NCBI GenBank assembly: GCA_963839175.1
Contig: CAWIUB010000002.1
Location: 1-64,000 of the forward strand
Length of the DNA: 64,000 nt
Reading direction: 5' to 3'
Source of the DNA: CAWIUB01 sp963839175
Lineage (GTDB): Bacteria > Actinomycetota > Actinomycetes > Mycobacteriales > Jatrophihabitantaceae
Shown: piece by piece, positions 43,120 to 51,173 of the stretch
Layout of the letters: the number at the start of each line of letters is the position of its first letter
Numbering within the stretch: the first letter of the stretch is position 1
Notes under the pieces: model-generated
Told to the model about the DNA's origin: nothing
What the model saw: only the letters and a program-made list of their open reading frames with translations
The model's database searches: none
Made by a program: the position numbers and the translations under genes

Positions 43120-43962
43120 TCAGGCGGCGACGTCGGACAGCGCGACGCCTCGCGCGGCGAGTTCGGCTCGCCCGCCGTCGGGAGCGGTAAGCACCCACGG
43201 GCCGTCCGAGAGGATCGCGACCGTGTGCTCCCAGTGCGCCGAGAGCGACCCGTCCGCGGTCACCACCGTCCAGCCATCGTCGAGTTGCCGGGTGGTGGGC
43301 GAGCCAAGCGTAATCATCGGCTCGATCGCAAGCGCCATGCCGGGCAGCAGGCGCGGTCCGCTGCGAGCGCGGCCGTAGTTGAGGACGTGCGGGTCCATGT
43401 GCATCTGCGAGCCGATGCCGTGCCCGCCGTAGCCCCGGACGATGCCGTAGTGGCCGGCCGTCCGCACCGACGTCTCGACGGCGTTCGACACGTCGCCGAG
43501 CCGGCCGCCCGCGCGCACGGCGGCCAGGCCGTCCCACAATGCGGCCTCGCAGGCGGCCAACAGCGCGGCGGCCGGCTGCGACACGGCGCCGACCGCAGCG
43601 GTGATCGCCGCGTCCCCGTGCCAGCCGTCGACGATCGCGCCGAAGTCGATCGAGATCAGGTCACCCTCGCGAAGCACGTCCTCCGCCGACGGGATGCCGT
43701 GCACCACCCGATCGTTTACCGAGGCACAGATCACGCCTGGGTACGGGCCGGCGCCGATGTCGTAGTCGAGGAAGTTGGAGGCGGCGCCCGCATCGCACAG
43801 GACGTCGCGGGCCACCGCGTCGAGATCCAGCGTGCTAATGCCCGGCGCCACGGCGTTGCGCATGGCGTCGAGTGCCCGCGCGACCACCAGGCCGGCCTCT
43901 CGCATCAACTGAAGATCGTCGAGCGACTTCAGCTCGATGTCGTCACGCTCGCGTCTGCGCAT
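43120..43962 (-). CDS. map: Methionine aminopeptidase, type I
   Basis: The 280-residue enzyme removes N-terminal Met. Metal ligands are visible in SIDFGAIVDGWHGDAA (two Asp), GGHGIGSQMH (His), LAIEPMITLG (Glu) and HWEHTVAIL (Glu); the substrate His is in NDRVVHGIPS. The ATG at 43962 leaves 10 nt after adk; an upstream in-frame start at 44019 would overlap adk. There is no N-terminal zinc-finger extension. Confidence 0.97.
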   Translation of the reverse strand: MRRRERDDIELKSLDDLQLMREAGLVVARALDAMRNAVAPGISTLDLDAVARDVLCDAGAASNFLDYDIGAGPYPGVICASVNDRVVHGIPSAEDVLREGDLISIDFGAIVDGWHGDAAITAAVGAVSQPAAALLAACEAALWDGLAAVRAGGRLGDVSNAVETSVRTAGHYGIVRGYGGHGIGSQMHMDPHVLNYGRARSGPRLLPGMALAIEPMITLGSPTTRQLDDGWTVVTADGSLSAHWEHTVAILSDGPWVLTAPDGGRAELAARGVALSDVAA

Positions 43963-43972
43963 CAGTACGGAA

Positions 43973-44626
43973 TCAAGACGCGGGCTGGGTGAGTGCCGCA
44001 ATTGCGCGTTCGGTGACATCCTCGACCGGCCCCGCGGCGTCCATGACGACCAGCTGCCCGCGTCCGGCGTAGAACTCGATCAGCGGCGTGGTCTGCTCGG
44101 CGTAGACCTCGAGCCGGTGCCGGACGGTCTCCGGCTGGTCGTCGTCGCGCTGGTAGAGCTCGCTGCCACAACGGTCGCAGATGCCGGGCGCGCTCGGCGG
44201 ATCGAATTCGACGTGCCACACGTGTCCGCACTTCTTGCACAGCCGTCGCCCGGACAGCCGCCGCACCACCTCGTCGTGGTCGACGTCCATCTCCAGCACG
44301 ACGTCGAGCGAGGTACCGAGGTCGTTGAGGGTGCCGTCGAGCTCGTAGGCCTGCGCCACGTTTCGCGGGAACCCGTCGAGCAGGAATCCGGCTGCCGCGT
44401 CCGGCGCACCGAGCCGATCCCGCACCATGGCGATGGTGACCTCGTCGGGCACCAGGTCGCCGGCGTCCATGAACTTCTTCGCCAGCTTGCCGAGGTCGGT
44501 GCCCCCGGACACGTTCGCCCGGAAGATGTCGCCGGTCGAGATCTGCGGGATGGCAAAGTGCCCGGCGATGAACTCGGCCTGGGTTCCCTTACCCGCCCCA
44601 GGCGGGCCGACGAGAACGAGTCTCAT
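43973..44626 (-). CDS. adk: Adenylate kinase, long form with zinc-type lid
   Basis: The 217-residue enzyme has the P-loop LVGPPGAGKGTQAEFIA, LLDGFPRNVAQA, and a long LID domain with four cysteines in CKKCGHVW and CDRCGSELY, a zinc-binding arrangement. Long LID adenylate kinases with cysteines are found in Gram-positive bacteria; many actinobacterial ones are shorter. It lies 31 nt after secY. Confidence 0.98.
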   Translation of the reverse strand: MRLVLVGPPGAGKGTQAEFIAGHFAIPQISTGDIFRANVSGGTDLGKLAKKFMDAGDLVPDEVTIAMVRDRLGAPDAAAGFLLDGFPRNVAQAYELDGTLNDLGTSLDVVLEMDVDHDEVVRRLSGRRLCKKCGHVWHVEFDPPSAPGICDRCGSELYQRDDDQPETVRHRLEVYAEQTTPLIEFYAGRGQLVVMDAAGPVEDVTERAIAALTQPAS

Positions 44627-44657
44627 GGTCCGTTCCTCCTTGATCGGGGTGGGTGTG

Positions 44658-45968
44658 CTAGCGAAGGAATCCCTCGTAGTTGCGCTGCATCAGCTGGCTC
44701 TCGATCTGTTTGACCGTGTCGAGGCCGACGCCGACCATGATCAGTACCGCAGTGCCTCCGAACGGGAAGTTCTGGTTGTTTCCTCCGGTGATCGAGAAGA
44801 AGAAGTTGGGCAGGACGGCCACGATGCCCAGGTACAGCGCGCCGGGCAGCGTGATCCTCGACAGCACGAACTGCAGGTACTCGGCGGTGGGACGTCCGGG
44901 CCGGATACCGGGAATGAACCCGCCGTACTTCTTCATGTCGTCGGCGCGCTCTTCGGGGTTGAACGTGATGCTGACGTAGAAGTAGGCGAAGAAGATGATC
45001 AGCAGGAAGTAGATCCCGATGTGCACCCAGGACTGCTGGTTGATCAGATAGTTGTTGACGAACCGCTGGAAGGCGCCCGTGCTGTTGTTGCCCTGCAACT
45101 GGCTGATCAGCTGCGGGATGTAGAGCAGGGACGAGGCAAAGATGACCGGGATGACACCGGCCTGATTCACCTTCAGCGGCAGATATGTGGAGGTGCCACC
45201 GTACTGCCGGCGGCCGATCATGCGTTTGGCGTACTGCACAGGGATACGCCGCTGCGCCTGTTCGACGAAGACGACGGCCGCGATGATCGCCAGGCCCAGC
45301 GCGACGATCAGGGTGAACGCGAAGCCACCGCCGTTCTGCAGGATCGTCTGGCCCTCGTTCGGGATGCGCGCGGCGATCGACGTGAACATCAGCACGCTCA
45401 TCCCGTTGCCGACGCCACGGTCGGTGATGATCTCGCCCAGCCACATGATGACCGCGGTGCCTGCCGTCATGCAGATGACCATGGTGCCCAACGTGAAGAC
45501 GTTGTCCCTGTACAGGACGCCCTCGGTGCACCCCTGGAACAGGTTTCCGGTGCGGGCGAGCGCGATGAACCCCGTCGACTGCAGGATGGCCAGACCGATC
45601 GTCAGGTACCGGCTGTACTGGGTCAGTTTCTGCTGGCCGGCTTGGCCCTCCTTCTTCAGCTGTTCGAAGCGCGGAATCACCACCACGAGCAGCTGGATGA
45701 TGATGCTGGCCGTGATGTAAGGCATGATGCCTAGCGCGAACACCGAGAGCTTCAGCAATGCTCCACCGCTGAACAGGTTGATCAGCGAGTAGACGTCTTT
45801 GTTGCCGCTATTGCCTACCTGGGTGAGGCAGTCATTGATCGCCGTCGTGTTCGTGTTCGGTGTCGGCACGGACGCGCCCAGCCGGTAGAGCACGATGATC
45901 GCGAGCGTGAAGAGCAGCTTCTTGCGCAGATCGGGCGTTCGGAACGCCGATGCGAATGCGCTAAGCAC
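44658..45968 (-). CDS. secY: Protein translocase subunit SecY
   Basis: The 436-residue channel protein has ten predicted membrane helices and the motifs LFTLAIIVLYRLGASVPTP, NLFSGGALLKLSVFALGIMP and YITASIIIQLL near the start, and FVNNYLINQQSWVHIGIYF and GGNNQNFPFGGTAVLIMVGV later. The GTG at 45968 follows GGAGGA at 6 nt. It is 126 nt downstream of rplO. Confidence 0.98.
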   Translation of the reverse strand: MLSAFASAFRTPDLRKKLLFTLAIIVLYRLGASVPTPNTNTTAINDCLTQVGNSGNKDVYSLINLFSGGALLKLSVFALGIMPYITASIIIQLLVVVIPRFEQLKKEGQAGQQKLTQYSRYLTIGLAILQSTGFIALARTGNLFQGCTEGVLYRDNVFTLGTMVICMTAGTAVIMWLGEIITDRGVGNGMSVLMFTSIAARIPNEGQTILQNGGGFAFTLIVALGLAIIAAVVFVEQAQRRIPVQYAKRMIGRRQYGGTSTYLPLKVNQAGVIPVIFASSLLYIPQLISQLQGNNSTGAFQRFVNNYLINQQSWVHIGIYFLLIIFFAYFYVSITFNPEERADDMKKYGGFIPGIRPGRPTAEYLQFVLSRITLPGALYLGIVAVLPNFFFSITGGNNQNFPFGGTAVLIMVGVGLDTVKQIESQLMQRNYEGFLR

Positions 45969-46094
45969 GGATCCTCCTGCTCGGACCGGACGGGCCGCAT
46001 GTGCGCCCGGTGGGCTCTCGTCGACACCCCGGTTCACCACCGGGCCAGCGAACGTCAGTCAGGCTAACAGCCACCATACGGGTGCCCGCCCGGC

Positions 46095-46538
46095 TCAGAG
46101 CTGGGTTACCGTTCCGCCGGCCGCGACGATCTTGTCGCGGGCGGCGGCGGAGAACGCGTTCGCGGTGACGTCGAGCTTGACGCCGCCGAGGTCGCCGTTG
46201 CCGAGAATCTTGACCGGCGAGTCCTTGCGGACCGCGCCTGCGATGACGAGCGCCGCTACGTCGACCGTGCCGCCCTCGGGAAACAGCTCAGCGAGCCGGG
46301 CCAGATTGACGACCTGGTATTCGGTCCGGAATGCGTTCTTGAAACCCTTTACCTTCGGCAGCCGCATGTGGATCGGCATCTGCCCGCCCTCGAATGACGC
46401 GGGCACCTGATAGCGGGCCTTGGTGCCCTTGGTGCCGCGACCGGCCGTCTTGCCCTTGGACGCCACGCCTCGGCCCACCCGGGCCTTCTTGGTGTGCGAG
46501 CCCGGGGCGGGCCGCAGGTGATGCACTCTCAACGTCAT
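46095..46538 (-). CDS. rplO: Large ribosomal subunit protein uL15
   Basis: The 147-residue protein has MTLRVHHLRPAPGSHTKKAR, GKTAGRGTKGTKARYQVPAS, and FEGGQMPIHMRLPKVKGFKN. It starts 2 nt after rpmD. Confidence 0.98.
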   Translation of the reverse strand: MTLRVHHLRPAPGSHTKKARVGRGVASKGKTAGRGTKGTKARYQVPASFEGGQMPIHMRLPKVKGFKNAFRTEYQVVNLARLAELFPEGGTVDVAALVIAGAVRKDSPVKILGNGDLGGVKLDVTANAFSAAARDKIVAAGGTVTQL

Positions 46539-46540
46539 GG

Positions 46541-46723
46541 CTACTCGACCTCCTCGATCGTGACCAGATGGGTCACGGTCGCGACCATGCCGCGGATCTC
46601 CGGCCGGTCCTCCTTGACGACGACGTCGTGGATGTGCTTCAAGCCCAGCGAACGCAGGGTCTCCCGCTGGTTGCGCTTGTTGCCGATCCTCGATCGGGTC
46701 TGGGTGATCCTCAAGTGACTCAT
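46541..46723 (-). CDS. rpmD: Large ribosomal subunit protein uL30
   Basis: The 60-residue protein reads SHLRITQTRSRIGNKRNQRE, LRSLGLKHIHDVVV and MVATVTHLVTIEEV, a complete bacterial L30. It starts 5 nt after rpsE. Confidence 0.97.
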   Translation of the reverse strand: MSHLRITQTRSRIGNKRNQRETLRSLGLKHIHDVVVKEDRPEIRGMVATVTHLVTIEEVE

Positions 46724-46728
46724 CGGGC

Positions 46729-47364
46729 TCAGACTCCCTGCCCCGCACGGGCTCTCAGCAGACCGGCCGGCGTCACGTCCTCCAGCGACAAACCGCGGCG
46801 AGCCGCGACCTCCTCAGGACGGACCAGGCTCTTTAGTGCGGCCACGGTCGCGTGCACGATGTTGATAGGGTTGTCGGAACCGAGAGACTTGCTGAGCACG
46901 TCGTGGATGCCGGCGCACTCCAGCACAGCACGCACCGGTCCGCCGGCGATCACACCTGTACCGGGGCTGGCGGGCTTGAGCAGCACCACGCCGGCCGCGG
47001 CCTCACCCTGCACCGGGTGGGGGATGGTCTGCGCGATCCGCGGCACCTTGAAGAAGCTCTTCTTGGCCTCCTCGACACCCTTGGCGATGGCGGCCGGAAC
47101 CTCTTTGGCCTTGCCGTAGCCGACCCCAACCGTGCCGTCGCCGTCGCCCACGACGACCAGCGCCGTGAAGCTGAACCGACGGCCCCCCTTGACCACCTTG
47201 GCCACCCGGTTGATCGTCACGACCCGTTCGAGATGCGGGCTCTTCTCGGGCGCCGACCCGTCACGGCCACCGCGGCCGCCTTCTCGGCGGTCACGACGCT
47301 CGCCGCGCTGACCGCCCGTCGGCTCGCTGCCGCCCGTCCGGGCTCCGCGCTGCGGTCCTGGCAT
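46729..47364 (-). CDS. rpsE: Small ribosomal subunit protein uS5
   Basis: The 211-residue protein has an Arg/Gly-rich N-terminal extension of about 45 residues, then the S5 domain: LERVVTINRVAKVVKGGRRF, GDGDGTVGVGYGKAKEVPAA and PVRAVLECAGIHDVLSKSLG. The ATG at 47364 is 1 nt after the TAG of the preceding short frame. Confidence 0.98.
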   Translation of the reverse strand: MPGPQRGARTGGSEPTGGQRGERRDRREGGRGGRDGSAPEKSPHLERVVTINRVAKVVKGGRRFSFTALVVVGDGDGTVGVGYGKAKEVPAAIAKGVEEAKKSFFKVPRIAQTIPHPVQGEAAAGVVLLKPASPGTGVIAGGPVRAVLECAGIHDVLSKSLGSDNPINIVHATVAALKSLVRPEEVAARRGLSLEDVTPAGLLRARAGQGV

Positions 47365-47365
47365 G

Positions 47366-47481
47366 CTAATACTCCCTATCCACATTGCTCTTCGCGCGAG
47401 CGCTCATCGCTGTGCTCGCTCCGCTCCGTGCTCCCAGCGCGCTCTTCGCGCGCAATCGATGCTCACTCGCAGAACACCCAT
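47366..47481 (-). repeat. Intergenic coupling repeat, rplR-rpsE gap
   Basis: Two short frames tile this gap on the coding strand. ATG 47481, 3 nt after the rplR stop, encodes 25 residues (MGVLRVSIDCARRARWEHG...) and stops at 47406..47404, inside the ATGA that starts the second frame at 47407. That frame encodes MSARAKSNVDREY and ends TAG at 47366, one base before the rpsE ATG. Confidence 0.8.
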
Positions 47482-47484
47482 CCA

Positions 47485-47874
47485 CTAGAACTCCAATCCG
47501 GCCGCGCGGGCCGCGTCCGCGAACGCGGCGAGCCGACCGGTGTAAGTGTTGCCGCCCCGGTCGAACACGACTCTCGTAATGCCGGCGGCCTTGGCCACGC
47601 TTGCCACCGTCTCGCCCAGGTGCTTGGCCTGCGCCGTCTTGTCGCCTTCGGTCAGCTTGTAGGTCGACGCAGACGCGAGCGTCTTGCCCGCAGCGTCGTC
47701 GACCAGCTGCACGTACAGATGACGGGACGAGCGGGTGACGACCAGCCGCGGGCGCTCCGGTGTGCCGACAACCTTCCGGCGCAGCCGGAAGTGCCGCCGC
47801 GACTTGGCTACCCGGCGGCTGGCCGAGACGCCTGCCGACCTGCGGGCCTTTTTGAGAATGCTCGTCGCTGCCAT
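47485..47874 (-). CDS. rplR: Large ribosomal subunit protein uL18
   Basis: The 129-residue 5S-rRNA-binding protein has KSRRHFRLRRKVVGTPERPR, LVVTRSSRHLYVQLVDDAAG and VVFDRGGNTYTGRLAAFADA. The ATG at 47874 overlaps the TGA of the upstream 28-codon frame (TGATG); a TTG one codon earlier is also in frame. Confidence 0.98.
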   Translation of the reverse strand: MAATSILKKARRSAGVSASRRVAKSRRHFRLRRKVVGTPERPRLVVTRSSRHLYVQLVDDAAGKTLASASTYKLTEGDKTAQAKHLGETVASVAKAAGITRVVFDRGGNTYTGRLAAFADAARAAGLEF

Positions 47875-48045
47875 CAATACCCCTGCTCTTCGCGCGAGAC
47901 GCTCATCGACACGTTCGCTCCGCTCCTCGCTCGCTGTCGCTCGCTGCGATGCTCACTCACTAGTTCACCTGCTCTTCGCGCGAGACGCTCATCGACATGT
48001 TCGCTCCGCTCCTCGCTCGCTGTCGCTCGCTGCGATGCTCACTCA
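47874..48045 (-). repeat. Tandem intergenic coupling repeats, rplF-rplR gap
   Basis: Two nearly identical units start 87 bp apart (47884 and 47971). On the coding strand three short frames tile the gap without a break: GTG 48042 directly after the rplF TGA to 47989 (17 residues, VSIAASDSERGAERTCR), ATG 47992 to TAG 47960 (MSVSREEQVN, entered by ATGA), and GTG 47960 to TGA 47874 (28 residues from VSEHRSERQRARSGAN, entered by TAGTG). The last stop overlaps the rplR ATG. Confidence 0.85.
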
Positions 48046-48582
48046 CTTGCCTGTCTTTCCGGCCTTGCGGCGAACAACTTCGCCCTGATACCGCACGCCC
48101 TTGCCTTTGTACGGGTCGGGCTTGCGGAGCTTGCGGATCTTCGCCGCCACCTCGCCGACCTGTTGCTTGTCGATGCCCTCGACGGCGAATCGGGTCGGGG
48201 CCTCGACGCGGAAGGAGACCCCGCCGGGTGCCGTCACCAACACCGGATGCGAGAAGCCGAGCGCGAACTCCAGGTCCTGGCCTTTGGCCTGCACGCGGTA
48301 GCCGGTGCCGACGATCTCGAGCGTCTTCGTATAGCCCGCGGTGACGCCGGTCACCATGTTGGCGATCAGGGTCCGAGACAGGCCGTGCAGAGACTTCGAT
48401 TCCCGCTCGTCGTCCGGACGTGCGACGTGCAGCGCACCATCGTCGCCTTTGCTGACCATGATCGGCTCGGCGACGACGTGGCTCAAGGTGCCCTTCGGGC
48501 CCTTGACGGTGACCTGCTGACCGTCAATGGTGACGTCGACCCCGCTGGGAACCGGGACCGCCAGCCTGCCAATGCGACTCAC
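48043..48582 (-). CDS. rplF: Large ribosomal subunit protein uL6
   Basis: The 179-residue protein has SRIGRLAVPVPSGVDVTIDG, GPKGTLSHVVAEPI, HGLSRTLIANMVTGVTAGY, and the C-terminal RKPDPYKGKGVRYQGEVVRR. The GTG at 48582 overlaps the stop of the preceding 22-codon frame by 4 nt. Confidence 0.98.
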   Translation of the reverse strand: MSRIGRLAVPVPSGVDVTIDGQQVTVKGPKGTLSHVVAEPIMVSKGDDGALHVARPDDERESKSLHGLSRTLIANMVTGVTAGYTKTLEIVGTGYRVQAKGQDLEFALGFSHPVLVTAPGGVSFRVEAPTRFAVEGIDKQQVGEVAAKIRKLRKPDPYKGKGVRYQGEVVRRKAGKTGK

Positions 48583-48647
48583 AGTTTCACCTCGCTCTTC
48601 GCGCGAGCGCTCCTCGCTCGCCGACGCTCGCCACGATGCTCACTCAT
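48579..48647 (-). repeat. Intergenic coupling repeat, rpsH-rplF gap (short form)
   Basis: The element is shortened: the 5' GTGAGCATCG module is followed almost directly by the GCTCGCGCGAAGAGC module. ATG 48647 opens a 22-codon frame (MSEHRGERRRARSARAKSEV...) whose TGA at 48581..48579 lies in the GTGA that starts rplF. Confidence 0.8.
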
Positions 48648-48657
48648 TGCCAACCCC

Positions 48658-49059
48658 TCACCAGACGTAGGCGAGGACTTCCCCGCCCACCCCGCGCTTC
48701 GCGGCTTGTTTGTCGGTCAGCAGTCCGGACGACGTCGAGAGGATCGCGACGCCGAGGCCCCCCAGAACACGCGGAAGGCCGGTGCTCTTGGCGTAGACCC
48801 GAAGACCCGGCTTCGAGACCCGACGGACGCCGGCGATGCTGCGCTCACGGTTTGGCCCATACTTCAAGTCGAGGACCAGCTGACGACCTACCTCGCCCTC
48901 GGCTGCCTCACTGACGTGGAAGCCAGCGATGTAACCCTCCTGCTCGAGGATCTCGGCAATGTGGGCCTTCAGCTTCGAGTGCGGCATGACCACCTCGTCG
49001 TGGTATGCCGAATTGGCGTTGCGCAGACGCGTCAGCATGTCTGCGATCGGATCGGTCAT
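48658..49059 (-). CDS. rpsH: Small ribosomal subunit protein uS8
   Basis: The 133-residue protein has MTDPIADMLTRLRNANSAYH, MPHSKLKAHIAEILEQEGYI and GVAILSTSSGLLTDKQAAKR. The ATG at 49059 is the standard start; ATG 49062 and an ATG at 49107 with a 16-residue extension are in frame. The 153-nt gap to rpsN holds no repeat of the main family. Confidence 0.97.
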   Translation of the reverse strand: MTDPIADMLTRLRNANSAYHDEVVMPHSKLKAHIAEILEQEGYIAGFHVSEAAEGEVGRQLVLDLKYGPNRERSIAGVRRVSKPGLRVYAKSTGLPRVLGGLGVAILSTSSGLLTDKQAAKRGVGGEVLAYVW

Positions 49060-49212
49060 CATCAGTGGTTCTTCTTTCTCGCGGCGGTTCCCGGAGGCCT
49101 GCCGCATAGGACGTCCTTACGACGCGTTGGGTGAGTCTTCTTCAGTTATACGGGCCGCAGCCGCGCGAGCGCACCGGGTGGGAATGGATCCTTCCAGCGC
49201 GATCCGCTTGCT

Positions 49213-49398
49213 CTACCACGAGCTCTTGGTGACGCCCGGGAGTTCTCCAGCATGTGCCATCTCTCGCAGACAAATCCGGCACAGGCCGAACTTGCGGTAG
49301 ACCGAGTGCGGACGGCCGCAACGCTGGCAACGGGTGTAACCGCGCACAGCGAACTTCGGCTTCGCCGCCGCCTTGTTGATCAATGCCTTCTTCGCCAT
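49213..49398 (-). CDS. rpsN: Small ribosomal subunit protein uS14, zinc-binding type Z
   Basis: The 61-residue protein has the zinc ribbon CQRCGRPHSVYRKFGLCRIC followed by LREMAHAGELPGVTKSSW. The presence of both CxxC pairs identifies the short zinc form. It begins 4 nt after rplE. Confidence 0.98.
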   Translation of the reverse strand: MAKKALINKAAAKPKFAVRGYTRCQRCGRPHSVYRKFGLCRICLREMAHAGELPGVTKSSW

Positions 49399-49402
49399 GC
49401 GT

Positions 49403-49969
49403 TCAGTTCTCCTTGAACGGGAAGCCGAGCGCTCGCAACAGCGCGCGTCCCTCGTCGTCAGCAGTTGCGGTAGTGACGACCGTGATATCCATCCCCCGTG
49501 GACGGTCGATGGTGTCGGGGTCGATCTCGTGGAACACCGACTGCTCCGTCAGCCCGAACGTGTAGTTGCCCCTGCCGTCGAACTGGTCGGGCGACAGGCC
49601 CCGGAAGTCACGGATACGGGGCAGCGCCAGGGTCAGCAGCCGGTCCAGGAACTCCCACATGCGGTCGCCACGCAGCGTCACCTTGACGCCGATCGGCATG
49701 CCTTCACGCAGCTTGAACTGCGCGATCGACTTGCGGGCCTTCTGCACCAGCGGCTTCTGCCCAGTGATGAGGGTCAGGTCGCGAACCGCGCCGTCGATCA
49801 GCTTGGCGTCCCGGGCCGCAGCGCCGACGCCCATGTTGACGACGATCTTCGTAACGCCCGGGATCTGCATCGGGTTGTCGAGGGAGAACTGCTCCTTCAG
49901 CGCCGGCGCGATCTGCTCACGGTAGCGCGTCTTCAAACGAGGCGTCGGGGCCTCGGCCGTGGCCGTCAT
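49403..49969 (-). CDS. rplE: Large ribosomal subunit protein uL5
   Basis: The 188-residue protein has LKTRYREQIAPALKEQF, MQIPGVTKIVVNMGVGAAAR, and GNYTFGLTEQSVFHEIDPDT. It binds 5S rRNA. Its ATG overlaps the rplX stop by 4 nt. Confidence 0.98.
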   Translation of the reverse strand: MTATAEAPTPRLKTRYREQIAPALKEQFSLDNPMQIPGVTKIVVNMGVGAAARDAKLIDGAVRDLTLITGQKPLVQKARKSIAQFKLREGMPIGVKVTLRGDRMWEFLDRLLTLALPRIRDFRGLSPDQFDGRGNYTFGLTEQSVFHEIDPDTIDRPRGMDITVVTTATADDEGRALLRALGFPFKEN

Positions 49970-50286
49970 GCCAGATCCTTTCCGGAGCGACGTGACACGC
50001 GGACATTGCGTCCGCTCTCTTCGTCGCGCCGATAGCCGACGCGGGTCGCCTTGCCATCGCCGTCGATGACCATCACATTGCTCGCGTTGATGGCGGCCTC
50101 GACGTGCTCGATACCGCCAGCCTTCGCCCCACGACCGGTGGTCGAGATGCGGGTGTGCTTGGTGACCCGGTTGATGCCCTCCACGACGACCTTGTTCGTG
50201 GCCGGGTCAGCCGCGATGACCTTGCCCCTGACTCCGCGGTCCTTGCCGGCGATGACGACGACCTCGTCGCCCTTCTTGACCTTCAT
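49966..50286 (-). CDS. rplX: Large ribosomal subunit protein uL24
   Basis: The 106-residue KOW-domain protein has KVKKGDEVVVIAGKDRGVRG, VEGINRVTKHTRIST and ASNVMVIDGDGKATRVGYRR. Its ATG overlaps the TGA of a 32-codon frame derived from the 69-bp inverted-repeat element. Confidence 0.98.
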   Translation of the reverse strand: MKVKKGDEVVVIAGKDRGVRGKVIAADPATNKVVVEGINRVTKHTRISTTGRGAKAGGIEHVEAAINASNVMVIDGDGKATRVGYRRDEESGRNVRVSRRSGKDLA

Positions 50287-50381
50287 GCTGTTGCCTCGAT
50301 ATCGATCAGGTTCTCCCCGGAAATGGCCGCTTTCGCGCCTCGCCAGTGGCGAATTGCGGGGAAAAGGTGAGCATTCGTCAT
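50283..50381 (-). repeat. 69-bp inverted-repeat element, copy 2, carrying a coupling frame between rplN and rplX
   Basis: The element occupies 50304..50372 and is the relative of 12687..12755, with imperfect arms. On the coding strand ATG 50381, 2 nt after the rplN stop, encodes 32 residues (MTNAHLFPAIRHWRGAKAA...) through the whole element and stops at TGA 50285..50283 within the ATGA of rplX. Confidence 0.75.
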
Positions 50382-50383
50382 CT

Positions 50384-50752
50384 CTACAGGACCTCCGGGG
50401 CCAGGGAGATGATCTTCATGAAGCGCTTGTCACGCAGCTCGCGGCCGACCGGACCGAAGATGCGCGTGCCGCGCGGCTCTCCGTCCGGCTTGATCAGCAC
50501 GGCAGCGTTCTCGTCGAAGCGGATGTAGCTGCCGTCGGCGCGGCGGCGCTCCTTAGCGGTGCGCACGATGACGGCCTTGACAACGTCGCCCTTCTTCACG
50601 CCGGCGCCGGGCAGGGCGTCCTTGACGGTCGCGACGATGATGTCGCCGATACCCGCGTAGCGCCGACCCGAGCCGCCCATCACCCGGATGCACAAAATCT
50701 CCTTGGCACCGGTGTTGTCGGCGACACGCAGTCGCGACTCCTGCTGAATCAC
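50384..50752 (-). CDS. rplN: Large ribosomal subunit protein uL14
   Basis: The 122-residue protein has VIQQESRLRVADNTGAKEIL, MGGSGRRYAGIGDIIVATVK and RFDENAAVLIKPDGEPRGTR. The GTG at 50752 gives the exact family length and has GGAG 7 nt upstream. The frame stays open to ATG 50869 in the upstream repeat, which would add 39 residues beginning MSARAKSRAPRAEGACVR. Confidence 0.97.
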   Translation of the reverse strand: MIQQESRLRVADNTGAKEILCIRVMGGSGRRYAGIGDIIVATVKDALPGAGVKKGDVVKAVIVRTAKERRRADGSYIRFDENAAVLIKPDGEPRGTRIFGPVGRELRDKRFMKIISLAPEVL

Positions 50753-50767
50753 GAGCATACTCCTCTG

Positions 50768-50890
50768 GCGCCCAACGCGCACCGACGTCTCCGCCGCGAG
50801 GGCGGATCCATCGGCACGCACGCAAGCGCCTTCGGCGCGCGGGGCGCGGCTCTTCGCGCGAGCGCTCATCGCCCGCGGGGCGTTGGGCGC
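50768..50890 (-). repeat. Intergenic repeat with enclosing stem, rpsQ-rplN gap
   Basis: The core 50800-50871 is the same length as, and closely similar to, the element at 40957-41028. It is flanked by perfect 11-bp arms GCGCCCAACGC (50768-50778) and GCGTTGGGCGC (50880-50890). In contrast to the other gaps, the frame from ATG 50869 has no stop and runs into rplN in phase. Confidence 0.8.
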
Positions 50891-50894
50891 AATA

Positions 50895-51173
50895 TCATTT
50901 CGCCTTCTCGATGACTTCGACCACGCGCCACCGCTTGGTGGCCGACAGCGGACGCGTCTCCATAATCAGCACGCGGTCGCCGATACCAACCTCATTGGTC
51001 TCGTCGTGTGCCTTGAGCTTGTTGGTACGCCGCAGCACTTTGCCGTACAACGCGTGCTTGACGCGGTCTTCCACCGCGACGACGACGGTCTTGTCCATCT
51101 TGTCGCTGACCACCATGCCCTCTCGGGTCTTGCGGTGCGTGGTGCGCACGGTCGCGTTGGTCTTCTCGGTCAT
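50895..51173 (-). CDS. rpsQ: Small ribosomal subunit protein uS17
   Basis: The 92-residue protein has KTREGMVVSDKMDKTVVVAV, VLRRTNKLKAHDETNEVGIG and DRVLIMETRPLSATKRWRVV. It overlaps rpmC by 4 nt. Confidence 0.98.
   Translation of the reverse strand: MTEKTNATVRTTHRKTREGMVVSDKMDKTVVVAVEDRVKHALYGKVLRRTNKLKAHDETNEVGIGDRVLIMETRPLSATKRWRVVEVIEKAK

Noticed and set aside
46028..46044. 6-bp hairpin CCCGGT/ACCGGG upstream of secY
   Set aside because: Too short and common in GC-rich DNA to call a regulatory structure.
46852..49134. 760-codon plus-strand open frame opposite rpsE to rpsH
   Set aside because: It runs antisense through five ribosomal genes and their repeats; no similarity to any family.
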